Assembly: GCF_900105995.1 (NCBI RefSeq)
Contig: NZ_LT629785.1
Coordinates: 3,224,001-3,288,000 of the forward strand
Length of the DNA: 64,000 bases
Source: Pseudomonas pohangensis
Lineage (GTDB): Bacteria > Pseudomonadota > Gammaproteobacteria > Pseudomonadales > Pseudomonadaceae
Direction: 5' to 3'
Shown: positions 36,826-45,705 of the stretch, one piece after another
How positions within the stretch are numbered: position 1 is the first letter of the stretch
Layout of the letters: every line of letters begins with the position of its first letter
Made by a program: the position numbers and the translations under genes
Notes under the pieces: model-generated
The model's database searches: none
Told to the model about the DNA's origin: nothing
The model's input: only the letters and a program-made list of their open reading frames with translations

Positions 36826-38052
36826 ATGACCCGACTTGCACCGCAATTACTTCGTCCGGCCATCCTTGGCCTGCTGACCAGCCTGGCACTACCGGTCTGT
36901 GCACAAACCACCGAGCCCGCCAAACATACTCTGGTGCAACAGGGCGAATACCTCGCGCGCGCCGGTGATTGCACCTCTTGCCATACCGCCCAGCAGGGCC
37001 AGCCGTTCGCTGGTGGTTTCCGTCTGGACACACCGTTCGGCTATCTGCTCAGTCCGAATATCACCCCTGACCAGCAGACCGGCATCGGCAGCTGGAGCGC
37101 CGACGACCTCTATCGCACCCTGCATGACGGCGTGAACAAGCACGGCCAGTACCTGTTCCCGGCCATGCCCTACACCTCTTACACCAAGGTCACGCGCGCC
37201 GACAGCGATGCCATCTATGCCTACCTGATGAGTCTGCCGGCGGTGACTAACGCGGTGGAAGTCAACCACTTGAGCTTTCCCTTCAATGTGCGCCTGAGCA
37301 TGCTCGGCTGGAACGAACTGTACTTCGACAAAGGCACCTATCAGGCCGATCCCAAGCAGAGCGACTCCTGGAACCGTGGCGCCTATCTGGTCGAAGGCCT
37401 CGGGCACTGCAGCGAGTGCCACTCACCGCGCAACCTGCTCGGCGGCATCGAGCAGAGCAAAGCCTTCAGCGGCGCCGAAATCGATGGCTGGTTTGCCCTC
37501 AACCTGACCGATGGCCTGAAGACCGGTCTCGGCAAGTGGAGTGTGGCGGAGATTGCCACCTACCTGAAAACCGGTGCCGACAAAGGCAAATCCACCAGTC
37601 TCGGGCCGATGGCCGAAGTGGTGCACAACAGTCTGAGCTTCATGACCGACAGCGACTTGCAGGCCATGGCTGAATACCTCAAGGCACTGCCGGCCAGCTC
37701 GCGAATGAGCCAGGACTACAAACCCGACACCAGCCTGAAAACCGGCGCCACACTGTATGTGGACAATTGCAGCGGCTGCCATCAGGCCCAGGGCAACGGC
37801 ATGCCCGGCGTATTTCCGCCACTGGCCGGTAACGGCGTAGTGCTGGCCGAGGACCCGAACGACATCCTCAAGGTGGTGCTGTTCGGCGTACCGGTACAGG
37901 ACGGCTACATCGCCATGCCGTCCTTTGGCCACCTCAGTGACCAGCAGATTGCCGATCTGGCCAATTATGTGCGCAACAGCTGGGGCAACCAGGCTTCCGC
38001 CAATGCCACCGCCAGCCAGGTGGCAAACCTGCGCAAGATGCCCGTCGAGTAA
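36826..38052 (+). CDS. Triheme c-type cytochrome, dehydrogenase subunit type
   Basis: 408 residues from ATG 36826 (MTRLAPQLLRPAILG), with a signal peptide cleaved after about PVCA. Three CXXCH haem sites: CTSCH at residue 49, CSECH at 195, CSGCH at 315. Each is followed by a likely axial methionine region (for example YIAMPSFGHL near the end). This layout is that of the membrane cytochrome subunit of alcohol, gluconate or aldehyde dehydrogenases (AdhB/GadC-like), which passes electrons to ubiquinone or a terminal oxidase. No catalytic dehydrogenase subunit is adjacent, so the donor is unknown. The frame extends to 36775, but this ATG begins the signal peptide. Confidence 0.9.
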   Translation: MTRLAPQLLRPAILGLLTSLALPVCAQTTEPAKHTLVQQGEYLARAGDCTSCHTAQQGQPFAGGFRLDTPFGYLLSPNITPDQQTGIGSWSADDLYRTLHDGVNKHGQYLFPAMPYTSYTKVTRADSDAIYAYLMSLPAVTNAVEVNHLSFPFNVRLSMLGWNELYFDKGTYQADPKQSDSWNRGAYLVEGLGHCSECHSPRNLLGGIEQSKAFSGAEIDGWFALNLTDGLKTGLGKWSVAEIATYLKTGADKGKSTSLGPMAEVVHNSLSFMTDSDLQAMAEYLKALPASSRMSQDYKPDTSLKTGATLYVDNCSGCHQAQGNGMPGVFPPLAGNGVVLAEDPNDILKVVLFGVPVQDGYIAMPSFGHLSDQQIADLANYVRNSWGNQASANATASQVANLRKMPVE

Positions 38053-38553
38053 TCAGCCTCGCTCCGAGCCTTCCAGCTGCTGCAGGCAGCGTTGCGCCTG
38101 CGCCAGCTGTTCCTCGTTGAACAACTGCACGCCGAGCCGCTGCAAGGCGGCTGCGGTGACGCCCATACCCGCGACCTTGCGGCCGCTGAAACTGCCATCG
38201 TAATTGTGCAGATTGCCGCAGGATGGGCTGCGCGCCTTGAGCACGGCAATGCGGATGTCATGTAGCTGCACCAGCCGCTGCGCTTCTGCCGCACCGGCGA
38301 GAAACGCCGCAGTGACGTCCTCGCCGCTGTCGGTCACTACCGGCACCTGGCCGTCGAGTACCCGCTCCCCCTGCCCGCCCGGAATTTCTGCCGGTGCCCG
38401 CGGTACCGGCAAGCCCCCGGCCACTTCCGGGCACAAGGCCACGATGCGCCCTTCTGCCTGCCACTGCTGCAACAATGCAAACGGCCCGTGACTACCGGCA
38501 TCGTAACGCACGGCCTGGCCCAGCAGGCAGCGACTGACCAGAATCTTCTGCAT
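38053..38553 (-). CDS. DUF523 family protein
   Basis: 166 residues from ATG 38553 (MQKILVSRCLLG). The DUF523 pattern is clear: SRCLLGQAVRYDAGSHG, the cysteine in VALCPEVAGGLPVPR, and KARSPSCGNLHNYDG. Three conserved cysteines suggest metal or Fe-S binding. Function is not established. The stop is immediately adjacent to the convergent cytochrome gene, and its start lies 2 bp after the 2OG oxygenase stop, so the oxygenase and this gene likely share a transcript. Confidence 0.9.
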   Translation of the reverse strand: MQKILVSRCLLGQAVRYDAGSHGPFALLQQWQAEGRIVALCPEVAGGLPVPRAPAEIPGGQGERVLDGQVPVVTDSGEDVTAAFLAGAAEAQRLVQLHDIRIAVLKARSPSCGNLHNYDGSFSGRKVAGMGVTAAALQRLGVQLFNEEQLAQAQRCLQQLEGSERG

Positions 38554-38555
38554 GA

Positions 38556-39191
38556 TCAGAGCACACCACTGCCACGCCGGCGAAACCAGCCGGTCAGCGA
38601 CAGTCGCTCGCACTGCGCCGGCAGCACCTCGTGAAACAGTTGCGCCGAACGGAACAACACCAATCGCCCGGCCAGCGGCTGCACATCCAGACTGCGCGGC
38701 TGATCCGGATTTTCATCGAGAAACAGACGCAACTCGCCGCCAGCGTCATCGCTCCAGTTTTCGTTCAGATAGAACACGGCGGATAAATCCCGCCGGTCAT
38801 CATCGCGAAAACGATCCAGATGGCGCATATAGAAAGCGCCCGGCGGATACAGGGCAAAATGACTTTCGTAATCCTCCAGCCCCAGATACAGACTGGCGTT
38901 CAGCCCCCGGCGCAAGGCATCCATGGCCAGTAGATAGTCATCGGTCACTGGCGACTGTCCGGGCTCCAGCCACTGGATCGAGTCGCCACGTACCGTCGGG
39001 CGTATGCGCAAGGCGTTGCCGCGACCGGTCGCCGCCTCGGTCAACAGGCCTTGCGCATCGCGTTGCCGGCATTCGCTGGCCAGCTGGCGAGTCTGTGCCG
39101 GCAGCAGAAAGTCGTCGGCAATCGCCCAGCCCTGGCTGACCAGGTCATCGGCAAGTCTTTCCAGCAAGGCATCGGAAATAAAGGTTTTCAT
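38556..39191 (-). CDS. 2OG-Fe(II) oxygenase, prolyl-hydroxylase (PHD/EGLN) type
   Basis: 211 residues with a double-stranded beta-helix core. Iron ligands are His124 and Asp126 in FYMRHLDRF and His187 in LFHEVLPA; Arg197 in ERLSLTGWF binds 2-oxoglutarate. The sequence FALYPPGAFYMRHLD resembles the EGLN/PHD2 arrangement. In Pseudomonas a related enzyme hydroxylates a proline of elongation factor Tu, and the gene lies in the same chromosomal area, so that role is plausible here (from memory and context, not demonstrated). The predicted cytoplasmic protein has no signal peptide. Confidence 0.88.
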   Translation of the reverse strand: MKTFISDALLERLADDLVSQGWAIADDFLLPAQTRQLASECRQRDAQGLLTEAATGRGNALRIRPTVRGDSIQWLEPGQSPVTDDYLLAMDALRRGLNASLYLGLEDYESHFALYPPGAFYMRHLDRFRDDDRRDLSAVFYLNENWSDDAGGELRLFLDENPDQPRSLDVQPLAGRLVLFRSAQLFHEVLPAQCERLSLTGWFRRRGSGVL

Positions 39192-39302
39192 CGACAGATT
39201 CTATCAGCGCCTCGACAACCCGGCGCTATGCAGACGAAAATGGCGCTTTTCCCGCGACAAGCGAAACCCGCCCCGCTTGCCGCTGCCTGCCAAGGAGCTT
39301 CC

Positions 39303-40046
39303 ATGCGCGTTTTGCTTGCCGCTTTGTTCATGTTGTTCAGCCTGTCGGTACAGGCCGATGATTACCTCAAGCTCTATCAGGTTACCGGCTGGCCGCAGCA
39401 GCGCGCCAATTTCAGCCAGGCGCTGGCCGCCGCGCAGTTACGTTATCGCGACACCCTGCCGGCAGCCATGTATCAGGCGCTGCTGGAAAGCAGCAATCGC
39501 CGCTTCGCCGCCCAGGCCATGGATCAGCGTGCCTTGCAGGCCCTGCGCGAGTCACTGGCCGACCCGCAGCCGGCGCTGCAATTCTTTCAGGGTGAAGTCG
39601 GCAGCAAAGTGATTACCGACGAGATCCGCGCCAGTCGTGGCGACCAGCTGGCCCTCTACGGCAAGGGCCTGCCGCGCTCGGATGCCGGGGCGGTGCGTCG
39701 CCAGCTGATCAGCCAGCTGGCCAAGGCCCTGCCTGCCAGCGAAGCCGGTGCCGAAGTCAGCCTGGCCCTGGCCGGTGTGGCTGCCGACAGCCTCAGCGAC
39801 ATGCTCCCCGGTGTGCTCGGCAACAGTGAAGAGCTGCTCAACACCCAGCGCGAGCGGCTGCAGCAGCAGATCAACAGCGATCTGGACAACACCCTGCTGT
39901 ATGTCTATCGCGATCTCAGTGATGCCGAACTGCAGCAGTTCGTCGATTTCGCCCAGTCGCCGGCAGGCCAGAATTACTACAAGGCGGCCCTCACCGCGCT
40001 GCATGCCGCCATGCATCCGCCAGCGGCACCCCAGCCCGCCAACTGA
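39303..40046 (+). CDS. DUF2059 domain-containing exported protein
   Basis: 247 residues starting at ATG 39303 with AAGGAGC just upstream. A signal peptide (MRVLLAALFMLFSLSVQA) precedes a helical mature protein. The C-terminal third reads YRDLSDAELQQFVDFAQSPA followed by GQNYYKAA, the DUF2059 pattern. Family function is unknown. It is flanked by oppositely oriented genes and so appears monocistronic; the upstream frame extension overlaps the divergent oxygenase and is not used. Confidence 0.87.
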   Translation: MRVLLAALFMLFSLSVQADDYLKLYQVTGWPQQRANFSQALAAAQLRYRDTLPAAMYQALLESSNRRFAAQAMDQRALQALRESLADPQPALQFFQGEVGSKVITDEIRASRGDQLALYGKGLPRSDAGAVRRQLISQLAKALPASEAGAEVSLALAGVAADSLSDMLPGVLGNSEELLNTQRERLQQQINSDLDNTLLYVYRDLSDAELQQFVDFAQSPAGQNYYKAALTALHAAMHPPAAPQPAN

Positions 40047-40049
40047 TCA

Positions 40050-40994
40050 TCAGGACAGGTACTGCGCCAGAAAGTCCAGATAGCGGCTGCGCAGTGCCTG
40101 TGTTTCGTTGGCCAGGTGATGCCGGCCGCCCTCAAGCAGACACAGCCTCGGCTGGCTGAACTTGTCATCCAGCACGGCAAGGTTGTGCCGCCAGTCAACG
40201 GTCAGATCCGCATCGCCCTGCACGATCAGCGGACTCCTGTCGCAGCGGGCGGCAGACTCGATACGCGGTATCCAGCGCGCCAGCGCGCCCACCCAGGCCA
40301 CGGGCAGAACCCGGGCCTGAAGCGGGTCGTGAAACTGCACAAATTCAATGAACTCGGCATCACTGGAGTTGGCATAAAAGTGCCGGGGAATACTTTTTAC
40401 AAAGGGTTTGACCAGCTGGTAACTGAGCCTGGAACGCCACCAGGCGCGCGGCCTGACCAGCGGCGCCAGCAAAATAGTCTCGCCAAGCTGCGCCGCGGGC
40501 TCACCGGTAAGCAGGTAATCAATCAGAATCGCACCGCCGGTGCTCTGCCCGCAGAGATGCCAGGGTTCTGGCAATTGCAGCTGCGCGGCCATATCCAGCA
40601 AACCGGCGAGCACCGCTTGGTATTCGGCAAAATCATCGATGCTCGCCACGCTGCCCGTGGACAGGCCGTGGCCGGGCAAATCCGCCGTGAGTACCACGAA
40701 ACCCATCTGCAACGCCCACTCGATCAGGTGCCGGTACAGGCCGACATGGTCGTAATAGCCATGCAGCAGCACCAGCGTCGCCCGCGGCTGCGCCGGCCAC
40801 CAGGCCTGCAGCACCAGTTCGTAGCCCGCTACCTGCAGCGTACCGATGCGGGTCTGCTGCGCCAGGGCGAATTGCAACCGGTAAAAACGCCGATAGGCCT
40901 GCACCTGCGCAGATTCGGCGCCTGTCTGGTTGAAGGGCAACAGTTCGGCACGCAGGCTGTCGGGTTGAAAATCTGCAGGCATGGGCATATCCAT
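40050..40994 (-). CDS. Alpha/beta hydrolase, monoacylglycerol lipase/lysophospholipase-like
   Basis: 314 residues. The nucleophile elbow GQSTGG puts Ser at residue 151, the acid is in VQGDADLTVDW, and the His is in LEGGRHHLANE, so the triad is complete. The oxyanion segment is LVLLHGYYDHVGLY and the block VVLTADLPGHGLS matches Hydrolase_4 (S33-like) lipases. No signal peptide is seen. ATG at 40994; a TTG at 41012 is in frame but less likely. The stop lies 3 bp from the convergent DUF2059 stop. Substrate unknown. Confidence 0.88.
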   Translation of the reverse strand: MDMPMPADFQPDSLRAELLPFNQTGAESAQVQAYRRFYRLQFALAQQTRIGTLQVAGYELVLQAWWPAQPRATLVLLHGYYDHVGLYRHLIEWALQMGFVVLTADLPGHGLSTGSVASIDDFAEYQAVLAGLLDMAAQLQLPEPWHLCGQSTGGAILIDYLLTGEPAAQLGETILLAPLVRPRAWWRSRLSYQLVKPFVKSIPRHFYANSSDAEFIEFVQFHDPLQARVLPVAWVGALARWIPRIESAARCDRSPLIVQGDADLTVDWRHNLAVLDDKFSQPRLCLLEGGRHHLANETQALRSRYLDFLAQYLS

Positions 40995-41110
40995 CAAGGG
41001 CTTAAGCGTCAATATCCGGACTCACGGGCGGCATTGCATGGCTGGATGTTCGGCGCTGGGCCAGTCCGTGGCAAGCTTGCCGAGGATAATTTCTTTCAGG
41101 AAAGCAACGC

Positions 41111-41683
41111 ATGTCTGTGCCGCGCAAGAATCTGCTGATCACCGCATTCGCCCTGTGCTGGCTGAGCGCATTGCTCGCGGCACTCTGGTGGTACCAGAAC
41201 CGCTACATACGGCCCTTCGAGTTGCGCAGTGAATTGTTCAGCGCCGCGGAACTGGCGTTGCCCGCCGAGCTCGCTGGTCCGGGGCCGATCCGCCTGGTGC
41301 ATTTCTGGGATCCGGCCTGCCCGTGCAATGTCGGCAATCAGCAGCATCTGGCCGAACTGGTGGCGCACTACGCTGCGCTGGGAGTCAGTTTCCATGCCGT
41401 GCAGAAGCCCGGGACAAAGGGCCAGCTACCCGAGTTGTTGAGCAATATCCCCGTGCTCGCCTTGCCACCGGGTGCCGGGCAGATACCCGCCAGTCCGGCG
41501 GTTGCCATCTGGGACCAGCAGGGCCGGCTGGCGTATTTCGGCCCCTACAGCGAAGGTGCCACCTGCAACGCCAGCAACAGTTTCATCGAGCCGGTGTTGC
41601 AAGCGCTGCTTGATGGCCGCCCGGTGAACGCCACCCAGACGCTGGCCTCGGGCTGTTTCTGTGACTGGCGTCCAGCAAACTAG
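41111..41683 (+). CDS. DUF6436 thioredoxin-like protein, membrane anchored
   Basis: 190 residues. An N-terminal helix at about residues 9-27 anchors a periplasmic thioredoxin-like domain. The redox motif is WDPACPCNVGNQQHL, a CPC in place of the usual CxxC, and a second pair CFC lies near the C-terminus (ASGCFCDW). It resembles the DUF6436 proteins next to acylase genes in pseudomonads. The altered motif argues against ordinary disulfide exchange. AGGAAAG precedes the ATG. It is followed by the acylase gene after 78 bp on the same strand. Confidence 0.8.
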   Translation: MSVPRKNLLITAFALCWLSALLAALWWYQNRYIRPFELRSELFSAAELALPAELAGPGPIRLVHFWDPACPCNVGNQQHLAELVAHYAALGVSFHAVQKPGTKGQLPELLSNIPVLALPPGAGQIPASPAVAIWDQQGRLAYFGPYSEGATCNASNSFIEPVLQALLDGRPVNATQTLASGCFCDWRPAN

Positions 41684-41761
41684 TGCGCCAAACTGGCGCG
41701 CGCCTGACGATCGCCCCATGGCCATCGACTGCATAAAAACAAGAACCACCAGAGGTAAACC

Positions 41762-44158
41762 ATGCAACGCAAAACCCTGATAATTGCCCCATTGGCCGTG
41801 CTGCTTGCCGCCGCCATCGGTGGTGCTTTTTACCTGCTGGGCAAACAGCCGGTGCGTGACGGCAAACTGGCACTGGAACATCTCGGCGCCCCGGTGACGG
41901 TCAATTACGACGAGCGTGGCGTACCTCACCTGTATGCGCAGAACCAGCTCGACCTGTACCGCGCCCTCGGCTATGTACACGCCCAGGACCGCCTGTTCCA
42001 GATGGAGATGCTGCGTCGTCTGGCGCGCGGCGAACTGGCTGAAGTGTTCGGCGAAAAGCTGGTCGACACCGACCGCCTGTTCCGCACCCTGCGCATTCGC
42101 GACCGCGCCACCAGCTACATTGCCGAACAGGATAAGACTTCGCCGGCATGGCTGGCCCTGCAGGCCTACCTGGATGGCGTCAACCAGTATCAGGACACGC
42201 GTCCGGCACCCATCGAGTTCGATATTCTTGGCATTCCCAAGCGCCCCTTCACTGCCGAAGACACGGCCAGCATTGCCGGCTATCTGGCCTACAGCTTCGC
42301 CGCGGCTTTCCGCACCGAACCGATCCTGACCTATGTGCGTGACCAGCTCGGCGCCGATTATCTGCAAATCTTCGATATCGACTGGCACCCGGAGGGCGTA
42401 ACCCGCTCAGCGGCACTGGCCGCCAATGACTGGCGCGCACTGAACCAGCTGGCGAGCATCAGCCACCAGGCGCTGCAGGCCGCCGGTCTGCCGCAATACG
42501 AAGGCAGCAACGCCTGGGTGATTGCCGGTAGCCGCACACAGAGCGGCAAACCGCTGCTGGCTGGCGACCCGCATATCAGTTTTGCCGTGCCCTCGGTGTG
42601 GTACGAAGCCCAGCTGAGCACGCCGGACTTCCAGCTGTATGGGCACCATCAGGCGCTCAACCCGTTTGCCATGCTCGGGCATAACCAGCAGATGGGCTGG
42701 AGTCTGACCATGTTCCAGAATGACGATCTCGATCTGATCGCCGAAAAGGTCAACCCGGACAACCCGCAACAGGTCTGGTATCAGGGCGGCTGGGTGGATC
42801 TGCAAAGCAGCCAGTCGGAGATTCAGGTCAAGGGCGCCGAGCCGGTCAAACTGACCCTGCGCAGCTCGCCCCACGGCCCGATCATCAATGACGCGCTGGG
42901 CGAGGGCATCGCGAACAGCCAGACGCCGATTGCCATGTGGTGGGCCTTTCTGGAAACGCCCAATCCGATCCTCAACGGCTTTTATGAACTCAACCACGCT
43001 ACCGACGTGAAAAGTGCCGCCAGGGCAGTCGAGCAGATCCAGTCGCCCGGGCTCAATATAGTCTGGGCCTCGGCTGCCGGCGATATCGCCTGGTGGGCAG
43101 CGGCGCGCCTGCCGATCCGCCCGGCCGGCGTCAACCCGGCGTTCATTCTCAACGGCAGTACCAACCAGGCCGACAAGCTGGGCTTTTACCCCTTCCGCGA
43201 CAATCCGCAGGAACTCAACCCGCGGCGCGGCTACATCATGTCGGCCAACCACCAGCCGCTGCCGGCCAGCGGCATCCAGATTCCGGGTTACTACAACCTG
43301 CCTGATCGGGCCCAGCGTCTGACCGACCTGCTCGAGGATCCTGCTATCAAGTGGGACCTGCAAAACAGCCAGGCCGTGCAGCTGGATACCGCCAGCGGCT
43401 ATGCCCGGCGCATCCTGCAACCGTTGCAGGACGATCTGCTGGCCGCCGCTGCGGATGATCAGCAACGTGCGCTGGTCGAGCAGCTGCTTGAATGGGATGG
43501 CAATCACACGCTGGATTCGGTGCCGGCCACGCTGTTCAACCAGCTGGTCTATGAACTGGCCCTGAATGCCATGCAGGACGAACTGGGCGAAGCCTTTTTC
43601 AACAACCTGCTGGCCACGCGCATCCTCGATCTGGCCCTGCCACGGCTGGCTGCCGATGCCGGTTCGCCCTGGTGGGATCAGGTTGCCACGCCCGAACCGG
43701 AATCACGCGCCGACACGGTAAAACGTGCCTGGCAACAAGGGCTGCAGCATCTGCACAAAACCCTTGGCGACGACAGCAGCAATTGGCAATGGGGCAAGGC
43801 GCATACCCTTACCCACAACCATCCGCTGTCCAAGCAGCCACCGCTGGACCTGCTGTTCAATGTCGGGCCCTTTGCTGTACCCGGCGGTCACGAGACGCCC
43901 AACAACCTCTCTTCGCGCGTGGGCAGCGGGCCGTGGCAAGTGCTGTACGGCCCGTCGACCCGCCGCCTGGTGGATTTTGCCGACCCCGAGCATGCCCTGG
44001 GCATCAACCCGGTGGGCCAGAGTGGCGTACTGTTTGACCAGCATTACCGGGATCAGGCCGAGCCCTATGCCCTCGGCGACTATGTCCCCGAGCACTTCAG
44101 TCGGGATGATGTGAAAGCCAACACCCGCTCCACCCTGACGTTCACCACCCAGCCATGA
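41762..44158 (+). CDS. Penicillin amidase family acylase (acyl-homoserine lactone acylase HacB-like)
   Basis: 798-residue N-terminal-nucleophile hydrolase. A signal or anchor helix covers residues 8-27. The alpha-subunit part runs to about residue 248, and autocleavage would expose Ser249 in YEGSNAWVIAGSR. The following SGKPLLAGDPHI and YNLPDRAQRLTDLL blocks are conserved. Length and location match HacB of P. aeruginosa, which degrades long-chain acyl-homoserine lactones and sits beside the same polyamine cluster. Substrate remains inferred: penicillin G, cephalosporin and AHL acylases share this fold. An M20 peptidase follows 40 bp downstream. Confidence 0.9.
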   Translation: MQRKTLIIAPLAVLLAAAIGGAFYLLGKQPVRDGKLALEHLGAPVTVNYDERGVPHLYAQNQLDLYRALGYVHAQDRLFQMEMLRRLARGELAEVFGEKLVDTDRLFRTLRIRDRATSYIAEQDKTSPAWLALQAYLDGVNQYQDTRPAPIEFDILGIPKRPFTAEDTASIAGYLAYSFAAAFRTEPILTYVRDQLGADYLQIFDIDWHPEGVTRSAALAANDWRALNQLASISHQALQAAGLPQYEGSNAWVIAGSRTQSGKPLLAGDPHISFAVPSVWYEAQLSTPDFQLYGHHQALNPFAMLGHNQQMGWSLTMFQNDDLDLIAEKVNPDNPQQVWYQGGWVDLQSSQSEIQVKGAEPVKLTLRSSPHGPIINDALGEGIANSQTPIAMWWAFLETPNPILNGFYELNHATDVKSAARAVEQIQSPGLNIVWASAAGDIAWWAAARLPIRPAGVNPAFILNGSTNQADKLGFYPFRDNPQELNPRRGYIMSANHQPLPASGIQIPGYYNLPDRAQRLTDLLEDPAIKWDLQNSQAVQLDTASGYARRILQPLQDDLLAAAADDQQRALVEQLLEWDGNHTLDSVPATLFNQLVYELALNAMQDELGEAFFNNLLATRILDLALPRLAADAGSPWWDQVATPEPESRADTVKRAWQQGLQHLHKTLGDDSSNWQWGKAHTLTHNHPLSKQPPLDLLFNVGPFAVPGGHETPNNLSSRVGSGPWQVLYGPSTRRLVDFADPEHALGINPVGQSGVLFDQHYRDQAEPYALGDYVPEHFSRDDVKANTRSTLTFTTQP

Positions 44159-44198
44159 GCACACGCGGACCCGGGCCCGGCTTGCAAGGAGCAACTGC

Positions 44199-45692
44199 AT
44201 GAAACGCGCTTTTCAGATACTGGGTATCGCCCTGCTCGGCGTGCTGGCCCTGATCATCGTCCGCACCCTGCTGCTGCCCGCGCCTTTGCTCGGTGCCAGC
44301 GATCCGGCATTGCCGGACGGAATCAGTGCAGAAACCGCCGCGCGCCACCTCGGTGAAGCGATTCGTTTCCAGACCATTGCCCGTCAGATAGGTGCCAGCG
44401 AGGCAGAACAGGCCGCCAGCCGCAGTGCCTTTGCCGACATGCAGGCCTGGTTGCTGCAGACTTACCCGCTGCTGGCGGCCAACACCCGGCTCGAGCAGAT
44501 CGGCGCCGGCAGCTTGCTGTTTACCTGGCAAGGCAGCAACCGGGAGCTGGATCCGGTACTGCTGATGGCGCACATGGATGTGGTGCCGATAGCACCGCGC
44601 GAGGAGCGCAAATGGCAGTTCCCGCCCTTCTCCGGCACGCTGGCTGACGGCTATGTCTGGGGCCGTGGCACGCTCGACACCAAGGGTTCCATGATTGCCA
44701 TGCTCGAGGCAGCCGAGCTGTTGCTCAGCCAGGGTTTCAAACCCGAGCGCAGCGTGCTGTTCAGTTTTGGTGCCGATGAGGAAATCGGCGGTTATAACGG
44801 CAACCGCCTGGTCGCCGAGCATTTGCAGCAGCAGGGAACAAAACTCGCCTGGGTTTCCGATGAAGGTGGCGCCATCACCCGGGGCATCATTCCCGGCGTT
44901 AACGCCAACGTCGCGCTGGTCGGCATTGCCGAAAAAGGCTCGGTGACGCTGAACGTCACGGCTTCCGCCATCGGTGGTCACTCTTCGATGCCGCAGGCCT
45001 TTGATGAAACCGCCATCGGGCGGCTGAGCCTGAGCCTGCAGCAGATTGGCCACCATCCATTTGCCGCCCATATCCAGGGGCCGACCAATGACTTCCTCGA
45101 CACCATTGCCCCGGCACAAGGTTTCCTGCCGCGCATGCTGCTGGCCAACCGCTGGCTGTTCGGCCCGCTGATCACACAAATGCTCGAAAGCACCCCGGCA
45201 GGCTCGGCACAACTGCGCACGGTGATCGCACCGACCATCATCAATGGCGGCAACAAGGAAAACGTCCTGCCACCCGACGCCCGCGCCATCATCAATCTGC
45301 GCATTCATCCGGCCGACAGCATTGAAAGTGTGCAGCAACACGTCAGAGGCGCGATCAATGATCCGCAAGTGAGTATCAAGGTCATGCCCGGGGCTCGCGA
45401 GCCCTCGAGCATCTCCGATGTCAACGGCGAAGCCTACCAACACCTGAGCCGGACCATTCGCGCCAGCTTCGGCAATACCCTGGTGGCTCCCAATCTGACG
45501 GTGGTCGGCACCGACTCACGCTACTTTCTGCCGCTCACGCAGAATGTCTTTCGTTTCGCGCCGATTCAGCTGACGCAGCAGGACATGCAGCGCATTCACG
45601 GCCTCAACGAGCGCATTGCAGTCAAGGATCTGGGTGCAGCAGCAGCCTTCTACTACCGGCTGATCAGCACGATGCCGACCCGGGACAACTAG
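44199..45692 (+). CDS. M20 family peptidase, CPS1/PM20D1-like
   Basis: 497 residues with an N-terminal membrane anchor (residues 5-23). Zinc ligands are seen in LLMAHMDVVP, GRGTLDTKGSMIAMLE and ADEEIGGYNGN, with the general-base Glu in DEE; a later GGHSSMPQA belongs to the dimerisation domain and HGLNERIAV holds the last His. This is the long carboxypeptidase S / PM20D1 group, whose members hydrolyse or form N-acyl amino acids. Directly after the acylase gene, it could handle amide products together with it (inference). Substrate not proven. Confidence 0.9.
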   Translation: MKRAFQILGIALLGVLALIIVRTLLLPAPLLGASDPALPDGISAETAARHLGEAIRFQTIARQIGASEAEQAASRSAFADMQAWLLQTYPLLAANTRLEQIGAGSLLFTWQGSNRELDPVLLMAHMDVVPIAPREERKWQFPPFSGTLADGYVWGRGTLDTKGSMIAMLEAAELLLSQGFKPERSVLFSFGADEEIGGYNGNRLVAEHLQQQGTKLAWVSDEGGAITRGIIPGVNANVALVGIAEKGSVTLNVTASAIGGHSSMPQAFDETAIGRLSLSLQQIGHHPFAAHIQGPTNDFLDTIAPAQGFLPRMLLANRWLFGPLITQMLESTPAGSAQLRTVIAPTIINGGNKENVLPPDARAIINLRIHPADSIESVQQHVRGAINDPQVSIKVMPGAREPSSISDVNGEAYQHLSRTIRASFGNTLVAPNLTVVGTDSRYFLPLTQNVFRFAPIQLTQQDMQRIHGLNERIAVKDLGAAAAFYYRLISTMPTRDN

Positions 45693-45705
45693 TCAGCCGG
45701 GGCGG

